A stretch of DNA of 64,000 nt, taken from NCBI GenBank assembly GCA_023101725.1, contig JALJCO010007076.1:620001-684000 (forward strand). Direction: 5' to 3'. This stretch comes from Atherinomorus stipes (Eukaryota > Chordata > Actinopteri > Atheriniformes > Atherinidae). The notes beneath the pieces are model-generated. The model searched no databases. It had not been told where the DNA came from and was given only the letters and a program-made list of their open reading frames with translations. Of this stretch, positions 8,986-20,148 are shown piece by piece (positions within the stretch are counted from its first letter, which is position 1; every line of letters starts with the position of its first letter). The position numbers and the translations under genes were made by a program.

Positions 8986-10379
8986 GGTAATAGGTGAGCT
9001 TTCTCACCCTCTCCAGGCTAAAGCAAAGTTTCAGCCAATCAACATTCATTCAATGTGTAGGTTTATCACCAATGCCTGTGTGCTATGCAATCTGTAAAAA
9101 ACAAAACCTTGTCTGCAGGGGCAGAGAGCAACTCAGTGCATGTATAAATAGGCCCCGATCCAAACCCTAACCTGAAGCTAGCTTCATTCAGTCCCTACCC
9201 AAACTATAACCTCAGAGGTCACATTTTTGCATAGTTTGGGCTAGTTTTTGGTCTGCATGAGGACTAAATAAGGTAAGTAATTACCTTTTATTTCAGCAAA
9301 AACATGACACAAGGACCCATCGAGAAGCTTGCTTACATTTGACCCTGATGTTAAATGTCGTATAACAGAAAGAGCAGAACAACAGCAACTAGATGGAAGT
9401 GAGTCAAGAAATATCTGAGGTTACTTGTGCTTTAGCTAATAACCCAAGGCTCTTGTACATCATGGCTGAGGCAGCTGGCATAAAGCTAGACTCTGTGTGT
9501 TCCATGTTAACATGGCAAGTGGAGAAACACAAAACCAAACTGGAGATGCACCCTATAAATCTCCTAGAATGAAGTTGGAAGGACTTTTGCTTTAATCAGT
9601 GACACATTTATGTGATTGCTCATGTCACCTGTAATGCTAATGTTTGGGGCAATATTTCATTTTTACCTTTACAGCTGGTTGCTTTGAACATTCATCTGCA
9701 AGTCCTGACTTGATTACAGAAATACCTGCTGCTTTTTATTCTTTCTTATGCAAGAAATGCCCAGTTTTTAATCTGGTATATGGTGACTGCAATATTTTGT
9801 TAATGATGTATTTGATGGGGTTTTCTAAGCTGCCAAGATAATTTTGTGGGTGGGAACTGTCATAAATCTGTCAGTGCATCATCTCAGCAACATGTTAATC
9901 ACAGTGTTTGCAGCTTGCAAGAAAGTAAACAACATCGCAACGAAAACTGGCTTGGATGATCTCAGCAGTTGACATCTCAACTGGGACTCTTAGCAGTGAG
10001 CGATGTTTGACCTGAGGATAGACGTGTGGCTACAGGAAGTATCACCACTCACAGGTTAGACTGAGGTCCAAACAAACTCCCTCTTATGTGTGTGATAATG
10101 AAATGATTGAGTGAGTTTGGGTCATGACCCCTTTGTAGTACAAATGTTAAAGATTAGATCTCTACTTGAAGGCTGCAGGGATAATTCAACTGCAGGTCAG
10201 AAATCAAGGAGCCCAAAATTTGTGGGTAACATGAAGTGAAAGGCAATGTAGCTCACTTTAGACCAGAGCATGTGTGGCAAATGTGTTCTTGATTGCTGGT
10301 AAATGCCTGATCTTGAAGCTATTATTGACTGTTCCAATTGTTCACACTTTGAATATGATCGAGGTTACTTCAGGGTTTG
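8986..10379. other. No gene seen between the LINE and the hAT element
   Basis: Moderately AT-rich sequence without recognised repeat ends. A TATAAATAG box at about 9141 is isolated and has no supporting exon, so I do not call a promoter. Confidence 0.5.
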
Positions 10380-10552
10380 CTGTGGTGCAGTACCGGTTCA
10401 TCCAATACGCACACTACGCACGTTGCGTAGGGCCCCACAAACTCATAAAGGCCCCGTGAAGGGATTTTAAAAAAAAACAACGTGACGACGTCACTGCCCG
10501 GTCGCGCACGTGTCCCGCATTTCCAGCACATCAGGCTGGAGAGAAGTGAGAG

Positions 10553-10620
10553 ATGAAGCGGAGTTAAAGGAGAAAAGGAGAAGGAAAGAACATGAGGATG
10601 AACCGCAGGAACAGCAGTCA
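10553..10620 (+). pseudogene. hAT transposase first-exon relic
   Basis: After an ATG at 10553 the frame gives MKRS, a stop codon, then KEKRRRKEHEDEPQEQQS, followed by a possible donor GTAACT at about 10621. Lysine/arginine-rich starts of this form are common in fish Ac-like hAT transposases. The early stop and lack of later exons make it a pseudogene. Identification is by pattern only. Confidence 0.5.
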
Positions 10621-10830
10621 GGTAACTGTCTGCTCTCCGTGGGAGAATGGAAGGGACTCGTTCAAGTTTGACCTAAATTAGCAGGGGGGGGGGGGCTCCG
10701 GTCTCCTGTGCATCTTGCTGGCTGCTAACAGTTGAAGTTACAACTGTACTTACAAAACAATAAAAAAGTAAAGGATAAATACTGACTAAGATTTAATTTA
10801 GTCAGCTTGGATTACCAGCAGGCAAATATA

Positions 10831-11355
10831 CAGTCGTCCTCAAAATTATTTATACCCTCCAATTAAAGAAAAGGCTATATTCAAAATAGTAATTAAAATA
10901 ACAAGAAACTAACTAAACTAATAATGAATTTTTTAAAAATCATAAAATTATCATTAAGTGAAGGAAAATATTGATTTTGAATTATGGTTGAAAATATCAT
11001 TTAAAACAAACAAACAAACAAACTGTTCCAGACACATCAGAGCACTTTTCTCATGAACAGTGGAGCAAAATACCTGTCAGCAGGTGTAGAAGTCTTTTTG
11101 AACATTACAGAAAACACCTGATTGCAGTGATTGTCTCAAAGTGTCGCTCAACATTTTAGCTTCAGAGCCCCATCATGCTTGTTTACTTGTTTTATTTCTT
11201 GTGTGATTGTTTTTAATATTTCTGTCAAACCACAATTAAAAATCAACATAACTTTAAAAGAATTTTTATTTATCATTACTTTTGTCAATTTCAACTTATT
11301 TCACTTAATTTTTTCCTTCTTTAATTAGCGGGTATGAATATTTTGAGGACAACTG
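10831..11355. mobile_element. Tc1/mariner-like MITE, nested (copy 1)
   Basis: The left end CAGTCGTCCTCAAAAT and the inverted right end CAGTTGTCCTCAAAAT are flanked by TA at 10829-10830 and 11356-11357. The interior matches the copy at 33193-33691 along most of its length. There is no transposase frame. The element lies inside the hAT at 10388-11782, so it is the younger insertion. Confidence 0.9.
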
Positions 11356-11790
11356 TAGATGCAGATATTTTCTAAGAATATAAGAATTGAAATTCATAAA
11401 GTATTCTGACAATGGTGCTAATATAATCATTTGTATGATAAATGATAATATAAATAATTGCCTACATTTGAAGTATATGAAAGTAAAACAAGCACAGCCA
11501 ATTTGATGGAGATGAATTAACATTAGCCGTATCCATATAACAGGTGCTGTGTTTAAGTTTTCTCCGACAAGCAGCAGCACAGACAGAGCAGGTTCATCTA
11601 GGACAGGAACAGAGGAGCCAGCTTTATCACCCAGTGCAGGCACATCCACAGATGTGCAATATATATATTATGTTTAAAGCACTGGGTGTCGTGTGCAACT
11701 ATTGCAAGTTTTTGCTGTTCCGTTAGGAGGGCCCCTTACCAGAACTTTGCCTAGGGCCCCTTGGAGGTCTGAACCGGCTCTGCTGTGGTG

Positions 11791-12355
11791 CCATGAGAAA
11801 GGGAAAGCAATCCAAAGATTTTAAGGAAAGACGCTGAGATAAGAGGCCCAGAAACCTCTTGTTGGACTCGAAAATAGCCAAGTAAAAGCATGCCAAAGTT
11901 TGCTGGGATCATATCATTAAATAATTGTAAATCACTTTGTTTTAGTTAGTAGAAGATCCTTCTACGTTAGTTTACATCACCATGTATTTGGAAGCTTTTG
12001 TCCAATAATAAGGCTTACCCTGCAAAATTTATACCCATAAGCATAGTGGAAGTTTGCAACCTGACAATGTGGAGAAAGAAGAAAGGTTTTATGGTTAGCT
12101 TTGTGATTATGATGATGAAAGTGTATTTTGGGGAGTTTCAATGATTCAATCAATTCCAAAACTGTATCAAAGTCAATATATAATTATGGGACATTTTGAG
12201 TTTGAAAAATTCTGGAAAAAAGTCTTTATTTACAAAACATTCTTACCTTTTCTGATAAAGCATCCCTTAAATATTTTGGTTTTAGTCATTGCCAAGCTCA
12301 GGCATAATTGATTTCAGATATTTAGCTTTATAAACATGGTGTTTACTCATTATCT
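11791..12355. other. No gene seen
   Basis: AT-rich sequence lacking recognised ends or frames. The GTCAAC-motif region begins just after it. Confidence 0.5.
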
Positions 12356-12755
12356 GGTCAACTAAGTTACGGACAAAACCCTTTTAGTTTTAACTTTTTG
12401 TAAATGTTAAACATGTAAAAAAAAATCATCACTCTTGGCAGAATATGCGTCCATTTACCTACCTTTTCGATTAAAATCCCAAATTAATTAAGAAAATACA
12501 CTTTTGTTCAATTGAAACCTCAAATTTCAAGTAATGCAGTAAATGGCATGTATATTTTGTCCCCAAACTGCTTAAATTCATAATATTTTATCTTGGTTAA
12601 ATTGTGTTGAGATGTACAGTATGTTTGATTGCTAGTCAATTTCTAAATATTTACTTGGAGATTAGGGAACCATTTAAATACATATTTTTAAAAAACATAA
12701 TGGTAACTTAATTGACAGCCCGGTATCATAGTTGACCAAAGTAACATAGTTGACT
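12356..12755. repeat. GTCAACTANGTTAC motif cluster, western part
   Basis: Copies of a 14-base motif occur at 12357-12370 and 12703-12716 (one variant base each or none), 12724-12736 (partial) and 12741-12754. The same motif recurs across 15.1-17.25 kb on both strands, so this is probably the left part of the same old repeat. Confidence 0.6.
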
Positions 12756-12948
12756 GGAGATGAGAAAGTAGGATGATGCATTTAACAAAAACAATTCTAA
12801 ATTATATTAATTATTACATGTCAGCAAATATTTTATTGCATTTAATCAAGACCTGTTGGTATCATCATGACATAAAGGAGAAATACAGACTCACATGTGT
12901 TTACAAGGATCAATTGCAACATTATTAACACGCACACATAAGCTAGAG

Positions 12949-13163
12949 CAGTAATTCCCAACCCTGGTCCTCAAGGCACACTATCCTAAAGACTTTCCAG
13001 TTTGCCCTGCTAGGACACAGCTGATTCAAATCAAATGGATCTCTGGTGAGCTCTGCACCAGTCTGCTACAAACCCATTAATGTGAGTCAGCTGTGTTTCA
13101 ACAGGGGAACATGGAAAGTCTTCAGGATAGTGTACCTTGAGGACCAGGGGTTGGGAATCACTG
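12949..13163. mobile_element. hAT MITE with perfect 8-bp TSD
   Basis: A 215-bp element with long inverted ends starting CAGTAATTCCCAACCC and, from the right, CAGTGATTCCCAACCCC. AGCTAGAG flanks it on both sides (12941-12948 and 13164-13171). The sequence has no coding capacity. The long inverted ends and 8-bp duplication place it with hAT. Confidence 0.93.
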
Positions 13164-13212
13164 AGCTAGAGTACACTGTTCATACAACTCAAATCTCATA
13201 AATCCATCTCCT

Positions 13213-14010
13213 TCCCCATTTCCGCTGGTGTGCCCCAATGTTCTATCCTGGGGCCCCTCCTGTTTATCATCTACATCCTCCCTCTTGGCTATATCCTCCG
13301 TAAACATCACATCAAATTCCACTTCTACGTGGACGACACCCAGCTGTACCTCTCTACTCAACCATCTGCCTCACTCCCACCAACCTCCCTCACCCTCTGT
13401 CTCCAACAAATCCATTCTTGGTTTTCATCCAACTTTCTAAAACTGAACAGTTCTAAAACCGAAGTCCCCCTAGTAGGCACACCTCACACTCTTTCCAAAC
13501 CCAGTAACTTCTCCATTAGCCTCAATGACTCAACTATCCTCCCCTCCCCTCAGATTAAGAGTCTGGGTGTCGTCCTCCTTCCAGTCTCACATTAATGACA
13601 TCAACCGGTCTGCCTACTTTCACCTGCGTAACATCTCTCGTTTCTGCCCCTCTCTCACTCCCCAAACTACCGCCATCCTTGTTCACAGCCTCATCACTTC
13701 TCACATTGATTACTGTAATTCAGCTGCAGCTCCTCCAAACCTCTGCACCACGTCTGATTACTCAGACCCCCATTACTCGTCATATCACTCCCATCCTGCA
13801 GCAACTCCACTGGCTCTCCATCTTCAAACTACTCCTTACTACATTCCAGGCCCTCCACAACATGGCTCCATCTTACATCCCTGATCTCCTTCATGTAATC
13901 ACCTCTACCCGCTCCCTACCATCCTCTCACACCTTCCAGCTTTCCGTTCCCCCAGCCTGTCTTGTCACAATGGGGAGCCTCCTATGCTGGTGTTTTTACT
14001 GTTTAAGCTT
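13213..14010 (+). mobile_element. L2-type LINE fragment
   Basis: A 5'-truncated plus-strand copy beginning within the polymerase domain. It reads [23 protein letters not shown], a catalytic [23 protein letters not shown], then after a frameshift near 13560 the thumb region, with [24 protein letters not shown] and [15 protein letters not shown]. The 3' boundary is soft because similarity fades after about 13980. This LINE is a different group from the element at 4962-8985. Confidence 0.85.
13230..13970 (+). pseudogene. L2 reverse transcriptase fragment, frameshifted
   Basis: Frame 13230-13595 carries the polymerase active-site motif YVDD at residues 33-36, where many fish copies have YADD. 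The thumb and C-terminal part continues in frame 13595-14236 up to LPSSHTFQLSVP. The shift between frames near 13560-13600 removes the usual LD-x-x-LSFxSHIN join, of which only SHINDINRS remains in a third frame (13525-13884). It once reverse transcribed LINE RNA and is now inactive. Confidence 0.82.
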
Positions 14011-14155
14011 CCTGTTTTTATGTTTTATCTGCCTGCACAGTGTCCTTGGGTGCTTTGGATGTGCATGTGTGCATGCTTGTATGTTTGTATCTGTGTCTGT
14101 GTGTTTAGTCCTTTGCCATGAAGATATGGTCTGGCAATATCTGCTTACCTTTTTC

Positions 14156-14218
14156 AGTTCAATTCAATTCAAGTTTATTTGTATAGCACCAATTCATGAC
14201 AGCGTCATCTCAGAGCAC
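14156..14218 (+). repeat. Widespread teleost repeat, part 1 (split by MITE)
   Basis: The segment reads caattcaattcaagtttatt followed by tgtatagcaccaattcatga. It is a very common fish dispersed repeat whose classification I cannot state. Its continuation lies at 14733-14950 beyond the inserted TTAA element. Confidence 0.65.
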
Positions 14219-14222
14219 TTAA

Positions 14223-14732
14223 AGGTAGAGTCCTGAGTTCCCCCATGAAAATAAACGTTAGACTTGTGCAAGTGAAATCCATCTCAATTCGCGCCCTTTG
14301 GCCTCTGCTAATGTGCAGTGGTGAGTTATTTTGCAACTCCCTCTCCACCTGTACAGTATGTAATCTGCCTTTTCCCTTTGTTGTGGTCTGGTCGGGACGT
14401 TTCTGGGTGGAGATTTCTGTTTATATCTCCAGCCAATGACAAAGCTAAGGGCATGACGCTGTGTGGGAATAAGCTCATGACTGGAGCAGACGGCAGTCAC
14501 TCAAACTCTCGAAGAAAAAATAACAGAGGCAGCGAAGAAGAGGAAGTACTCTCCGGTGAGAAGAGCTTTAGATAGTGCATGTTGGAAAACCAGGATTAAT
14601 ATTGGTTTGGCTTTTACCCGCTTCTGAGCTTTGAAGGAGATGCTTGAAGCTGAATAGCCCAAGGGGAGGGCACTCAGTTTGAATACCGTTGTTTAAAAAC
14701 AGAAACGGGGGGGGGGGCTCCAGACTCTACCT
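14223..14732. mobile_element. TTAA-target MITE, AGGTAGAGTC ends
   Basis: Inverted ends AGGTAGAGTC lie inside TTAA at 14219-14222 and 14733-14736. A TTAA target is used by piggyBac and Kolobok elements. The flanking halves belong to one dispersed repeat, which confirms the boundaries. An 11-base G run (14707-14717) lies near the right end. No transposase frame is present. Confidence 0.88.
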
Positions 14733-14950
14733 TTAACAGACAGATAAACTCAGGTCAAATTCATAATAGCCTTGCAAAGGAAACCAACAGACTGGATGGA
14801 ATCTTGACTTGACCCGGTCCAATCCCCCATCCTGAGCAAGCACAGAGTGGTGGTGACAGTGGGAGGGAAAACACCCTTTTAACAGGGAGGTAAACCTTCG
14901 GCAGAACCCAGCTCAGGTTTTGCCAGGTATGCCTCCCTTTTTGCAGGATC
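14733..14950 (+). repeat. Widespread teleost repeat, part 2
   Basis: This contains ccaatcccccatcctgagca, a gacagtgggagggaaaacac segment, cccttttaacaggg and cggcagaacccagctcagg. The order is that of a repeat very common in fish genomes and continues the segment at 14156-14218. Confidence 0.65.
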
Positions 14951-15002
14951 TGCATCTCGCTGGGCACGGTAACGACACTGCTTTTCTGCAACAGATAATT
15001 GT

Positions 15003-15574
15003 GCCTGAAAAATAAGTGTACTTTTATAATATTTATTGCAAAGTATTTTATAGTTACTGTACAGTTAGAATATTAAATGAACTCCTGAAAACTATAAGAA
15101 CATGTCATGAATGTCAACTATGTTACTCTTGGTCAACTAAGTTACTGTTGCAGGGTAACATAGTTGACAGGTAACCTATTATTTTTGCTGTTTTGTCATG
15201 GTTAAAATCAAAATGGCTACCTAGAACCAGACACCACATGGCATTTTAGAGAGAGATTCTTCTAAATATTATGTGTACAACTGAGTAAAATTGAAATTTC
15301 AAGTTGTGCCATATACATATACATTATCTTCAGCTAAAGTGATATAAGGACAGCAGAGCGAGATATCAGATGATTTGTGCTAAATGTCATGTCTTGTGAC
15401 TGAGAAAGTGTGAATAAGAAGAGGCCTACAGTAGAGAGATGCAGGAGAAGCTGAGAATATACCATTGAGTCTGACTTCCTTCTTTTACTTTGGATGAGGA
15501 CACTTCCCCACATCTTCACAAATGTTCAAAAATATGATTTACTGAACCTTTAAACAAAATATTAATGATAGGCT
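15003..15574. repeat. Tandem duplication unit A (short form)
   Basis: The 572-bp unit is followed directly by a second, longer copy (15575-18152). Both start with gcctgaaaaataagtgtac and end with aatgataggct. Unit A joins ttcaagtt directly to gtgccatatac at about 15306, where unit B has an extra 1.5 kb. It carries three GTCAACTA/GTTGAC motif copies (15113-15126, 15132-15145, 15155-15168). Confidence 0.9.
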
Positions 15575-15703
15575 GCCTGAAAAATAAGTGTACTTTTATA
15601 ATATTTATTGCAAAGTAATTTATAGTTACTGTACAGTTAGAATATTAAATGAACTCCTGAAAACTATAAGAACATGTCATGAATGTCAACTATGTTACTC
15701 TTG

Positions 15704-16170
15704 AGCCTCGTTTCCACCAGCGGGTCTGGGTCGGGTCGGGCCGGATCGGTCCACGTTTTTTTGCATCTCCACAGATGAAAACTGGGACGGTTACCCTTAT
15801 ATCCGACCCGACCCGGCCTACTTTTTTGGCACCCTTTGGTAGGGGTACTGATCTAACCGATCCGGACCAAAGAGGTGGAGCTAACACAAAGCAATACATT
15901 GATTTGTTGAAAAATCTCACTTCCCGCGTGACCAAACATAAAAACAAAGCTGGGGTGACTCCTTTTTTGTTTCTGTCATGTGTGGCGCGGTGTTTTGGTT
16001 AAACGGCGTTGCACAGCGATGATGTCACGCGATCACGTCGCAGTGCTGTCCAGTGCCTCCAGAGTAAGGGTACAGGTTGCTGTGGGGACGCAGCGTGAAA
16101 TCAACACATCCGTACCAAAACCCACCCGATCCGGCCTGACCCGACCTGACCCGCGGGTGGAAACGGGGCT
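15704..16170. mobile_element. Harbinger-like MITE with empty-site proof
   Basis: Ends AGCCTCGTTTCCACC and, inverted from the right, AGCCCCGTTTCCACC (14 of 15 identical). Unit A shows the unoccupied site: CTCTTGGTCAAC, against CTCTTG-element-GTGGTCAAC here. The difference of three bases (TTG versus GTG) fits a 3-bp target duplication with one later change, as in PIF/Harbinger elements. The interior is rich in GGTCGGGTCGGG and CCGACCCGACC type repeats near the ends. Confidence 0.85.
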
Positions 16171-16667
16171 GTGGTCAACTAAGTTACTGTTGCAGGGAAA
16201 CATAGTTGACAGGTAACCTAGTTGACATTTTTGCTGTTTTGTCATGGTTAAAATCAAAATGGCTGCCTAGAACCAGACACCACACGGCATTTTAGAGAGA
16301 GATTCTTCTAAATATTATGTGTACAACTGAGTAAAATTGAAATTTCAAGTTATTCATGAAGTCATTGTAGTAACTTTATTGACATGTGATAAGTACACAC
16401 TTGTCCCAAGCACTACTTTAGGTGAAATAACTGAAAAAGTGGAGAGAAAACATACCTTTGAGTCTTGCCAGTTTTCTCTTGAGGAGGAAATGACATCATG
16501 TGGAGCAGGTCATGTGATTTGGATTAAACATTCTTTCTTGAGGGGTGTAATTGCTATGGGTAACTTAGTTGACAGTGACTTCTGGGACACAAATTCAATT
16601 TGTTGTTTTTTATTCAAAATGTGACATATTGTCCAAAAAGACATATGTCACAATTACCTCAACTTAA

Positions 16668-17142
16668 AGGGACTAGAGGCAGGAATTTAAAAACAAACAA
16701 ACATGGATGTCCATTTTTTAATGCTAATGAGTGATGAAGCGCTAAATAACAAAAAGAACGTTTCCACCCACCTCTCTCTCCATTGCCTTGAACAGGCTGT
16801 GTGCTGCATAAAGCGCTGCAATTTGGTGGCGGAATTTCCCGCGCTGCCCTGTGGACGTGACGTCAAATGACGCTGCATCCGCAGTTTTGATACAGGAAGA
16901 AGACGGTTGTGGTAAATTCAAACACTGTAAGCGATAGTTATGGATTCTTCTGCCGTCAGCAAACGATCCAGATCAACTGAAAGACCACTAAACAGTGTAA
17001 CTACGAAGAAAAAGTGTAGCAAACAACATTATAGCTTCAGTTTGTGCACGTTCCCGTGATGGCTTGGCTCGTGGCTGCAGTTACCTGAATCGCCAGTCGC
17101 AGCAGTCACGAGTTTCATTTCTTAATCTTGCCTCAAGTCCCT
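16668..17142. mobile_element. TTAA-target MITE, AGGGACT ends
   Basis: Inverted ends AGGGACTAGAGGCAGGA and AGGGACTTGAGGCAAGA are flanked by TTAA at 16664-16667 and 17143-17146. The same family appears as a partial copy in the reverse orientation at 41942-42179. No coding frame is present. Target and ends suggest Kolobok or piggyBac relatives. Confidence 0.88.
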
Positions 17143-17439
17143 TTAATATAAAGAATACAATTAAAACTGTTTTCGAATAAGCTTTTTAAATTATTGTTTA
17201 ACTAATGAGATGGTGGGTGTAATTAATTTGGGACAGTTATTTAGTTGACATTTTAGAGGTATCTTGTCATTCTTTATAAATAAATTATTATTTCCATAAT
17301 AAATAACTACGGAATTTGTGAGGACAAGATCATGAAGAACATAGAACACTTTGAAAATTTTTTTTAAATAAACATTCTTGCAAGCTAAATCTCACGGACA
17401 AGAAAACTCCCGCAATTATATATTGACCCACTGGCTATT

Positions 17440-17480
17440 GATCATGGTGGTGGTAGCATCATGCTGTGGGGCTTTTAGTG
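17440..17480 (+). pseudogene. Tc1-type transposase scrap
   Basis: The bases catggtggtggtagcatcat plus gctgtggggcttt encode HGGGSIMLWGF, matching the conserved HGGGS-x-M-x-WGC segment before the second catalytic aspartate of Tc1-like transposases. Nothing more of the gene is visible. Confidence 0.55.
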
Positions 17481-17535
17481 TACGCTTCTGATTGGAGAAG
17501 TTTTACTCATATTATTACCAGCCATTCTTTGTGTA

Positions 17536-17598
17536 TTTGAATGAATTGTCCTGTACATGAAATGTGCTATACAAATAAACTTGCCTTGCCTTGCCTTT
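17536..17598 (+). mobile_element. LINE 3' tail (TTGCC repeats)
   Basis: The segment gaaatgtgctatacaaataa is followed by acttgccttgccttgcc. This is the 3' end commonly seen on fish L2/CR1-like LINEs and derived SINEs. No body is visible upstream. Confidence 0.5.
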
Positions 17599-18152
17599 TT
17601 CTGAGAACAGATAGCAGAAATTACTAAAAGATAAAACAAAAAACCTCACCTCATGCTTTGAAAATATGTCAAACTTTGTCAGCGTGTTAATTTAGTCCTT
17701 GCTGTTAAGCTTAACCACCCAAAACCACAACTGTAATGATGTTTTCTAATGTCTTTGAGGACTAACAAACAAGATATTCTCAAACTAAGTTTTACCGCCT
17801 TCAATTTCCCTTAAACACCCCAGTGGTTTAAAGCCTGCAGATTTGACAGGCTTTGCAACACTGCATGGTTGCAATGAGGTTTAGAATGTGCCATATACAT
17901 TATCTTCGGCTAAAGTGATATAAGAAGGACAGCGGAGCGAGATATCAGATGATTTGTGCTAAATGTCATGTCTTGTGACTGAGAAAGTGTGAATGAGAAG
18001 AGCCTACAGTAGAGAGGTGCAGGAGAAGCAGAGATTATACCATTGAGTGACTATCTTCTTTTTTACTTTGGATGAGGACACTTCCCCATATCTTCACAAA
18101 TGTTCAAAAATATGATTTACTGAACCTTTAAACAACATATTAATGATAGGCT

Positions 18153-20148
18153 GACACTTTTGAACTGTAAAGTCAGCTCCACTCAACTAAGAGGAGTACT
18201 TACGCAAACACAACCCACATTCAGGTCTGGGAGCTGCCCAATGTAGCCACAACCACAGTTGGGAGTCCAGTTCAACGACAAGCAAGCGCATCTTGCTCAT
18301 TACCACTGCCCACATTTATCCTGGCTGTCTCAATTTACTGAGCGAAATGATTTGCAGATGTTCAAACCTCACATCTGCAGCTTCAGCTCCAGGCTGCTGT
18401 TGATCTGTATCAGCTTTTAGCAAGAGAAGATGAGAATTAGTCATCGGGGACTGGTTTTGCTTTGTTATAAACAGGAATTATTGCCTTTTCCCCCAATGTG
18501 TTACTGGACACAACAGATGATTAGATGGTGGAATATGTTCCTTGAACCTTTTTTTTTTTTTTTTCTATTGTTACGACAGCTAAGCAAGCCCAAGCCAGGG
18601 AGGCTATGACTATTTCAGGGATTGCACTTTTCTTTAAACAGTATGTGGGTTAATTTGATCATAAATATGGTATAGCTAAGCTTAATGAGGCTTGTCTGTG
18701 GTCAGGACTGAACTGGGGGTGTGAGAAAAAAATCTATAAGGAAAAAGAATATGTGTACCTGCAGACTTTGTTTTCTTAAAATTTTTGTGGTATCAAGGTC
18801 AGTAATAGCCTACATATTCAGATGCATGTGTTTTCTCACCAGCATGCTCATACATGCAACCTAAAGCTACTGCTTCCCACTCACTTTCACTCTTGAAACA
18901 GTTCTTTTATCTGGTTTTGTTGGAGACAAACGTTTTAAACATGCAACACATGCAGAGGGGACATCAAATGACTTTTGGCATCGATCACATCAAACAAGCA
19001 CAAGCCTGCACCCACGCCTGTAATGGTGAACGGCTAGTGTGTGTAAGTGCATGTATGTGTGTGTATGTGCATGGGAGAGACATGAGGAAGTGACAGGCTC
19101 TAACAGAAAACAACAAGTCAGTGTCTGGCTAAACCACAAGCCAAATGTCATCGAGCGAGACACCGTTAAAAAAGGAAAACCACTGAACCAAGGTCTTTTT
19201 TTCTCACAAATAAACAAATCATATTCCCTTTTTGGATCTTTTGAATATATTCGAAGTCAGTTTAGCCATGTAGATCTTTAGTATTGTAACAAAAAAAAGT
19301 ATATCTTTTCAGTAGTACTTGAACAATATCATCATTTGTCAGAAAAAGTACTGGCAGCACCAGATGCTTATTTCATATCTGGATATTAACCATCTGTTTA
19401 GTCAGTGTAAATGTGTAATCACACAAACACACACACACACACACAGGCAAAGACACATTATCTCAAGTGAAATAAAAAACACCTGAGCATAATCTAAAAG
19501 CTCGGTCCCATTTATGATTCATGCTAATGCATTTAGCTTCTGATAAACTATTATGTGGTTGTATTTGTTAATTATTAACTGTAATTACTGTAATCTCTGT
19601 TATCATCATCATAATCCAAACTAACACCAGGGTTACTTCCAGTGCACAAAGGGCAGTGTACACATTTAACTGACAAATGAATAAAATTTCTGACTCCATG
19701 CTGATTGTGATAAGGCACAGAGTTTAAAGTTCAACTATGAATGAGGGCAAATATTGGCCTCTGATACGGTCATGTGATTATATGTTTTCTCTGTCCTCCT
19801 TCTGTGGTTGCAAATTGAAGTCTGTGTAGAATATAAGCAAGTCATCCTGTTTATCACTTGATTTATTTTCTCAGCAATAGTCCCAAGCCATTGCCAACAG
19901 GGCTGCAGCATCAGTGGTTGCAAAAACTAAAACACTGGCATGGGAAGAACTCGGTGAAGTCACAGAGAAAGACTTTATGTTAGCCTCAAAGATCTTCTGG
20001 CAAACTGTTCAAGGGTTCAGGAAGGGGAAGCAGGTTCCATCCCAGGAAGTTTTTGGCCTTGGTGGAAAACTCCTGACCTGAACTTTGGGATATTGTTGTC
20101 AGGCAGTGGAAGGAACACTTGGATGGTCTCCTGAGTCCAGCCACTATA
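18153..20148. other. No gene seen; T-run and CA repeat
   Basis: It contains a T-run at about 18549-18564 and an AC repeat at 19428-19445. Open frames are short and match nothing known to me. Confidence 0.55.

Larger units (their letters stand above)
10388..11782. mobile_element. hAT transposon relic with 8-bp TSD
   Basis: The ends are imperfect inverted repeats beginning CAG: CAGTACCGGTTCA on the left and, read inward from the right, CAGAGCCGGTTCAGACC. The 8-bp sequence CTGTGGTG flanks it at 10380-10387 and 11783-11790 without mismatch, the signature of hAT insertion. GGGCCCC-rich subterminal sequence occurs at both ends. A first-exon relic lies at about 10553-10620. A Tc1-like MITE (10831-11355) was inserted later. 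No transposase body remains, so the element is non-autonomous. Confidence 0.92.
15575..18152. repeat. Tandem duplication unit B (long form, with insertions)
   Basis: It repeats unit A with a few per cent of differences, but contains a Harbinger-like MITE (15704-16170) and a segment (about 16352-17887) absent from A. The extra segment itself carries the GTAACTTAGTTGAC motif at 16560-16573, so it is probably original and was deleted from A. Inside it lie a TTAA MITE, a Tc1 transposase scrap and a LINE tail. Confidence 0.88.

Noticed and set aside
9130..9290. TATA box (TATAAATAG) followed by a possible donor GTAAGT at about 9273
   Set aside because: There is no coding sequence between them and no further exon; short motifs of this kind occur by chance in AT-rich DNA.
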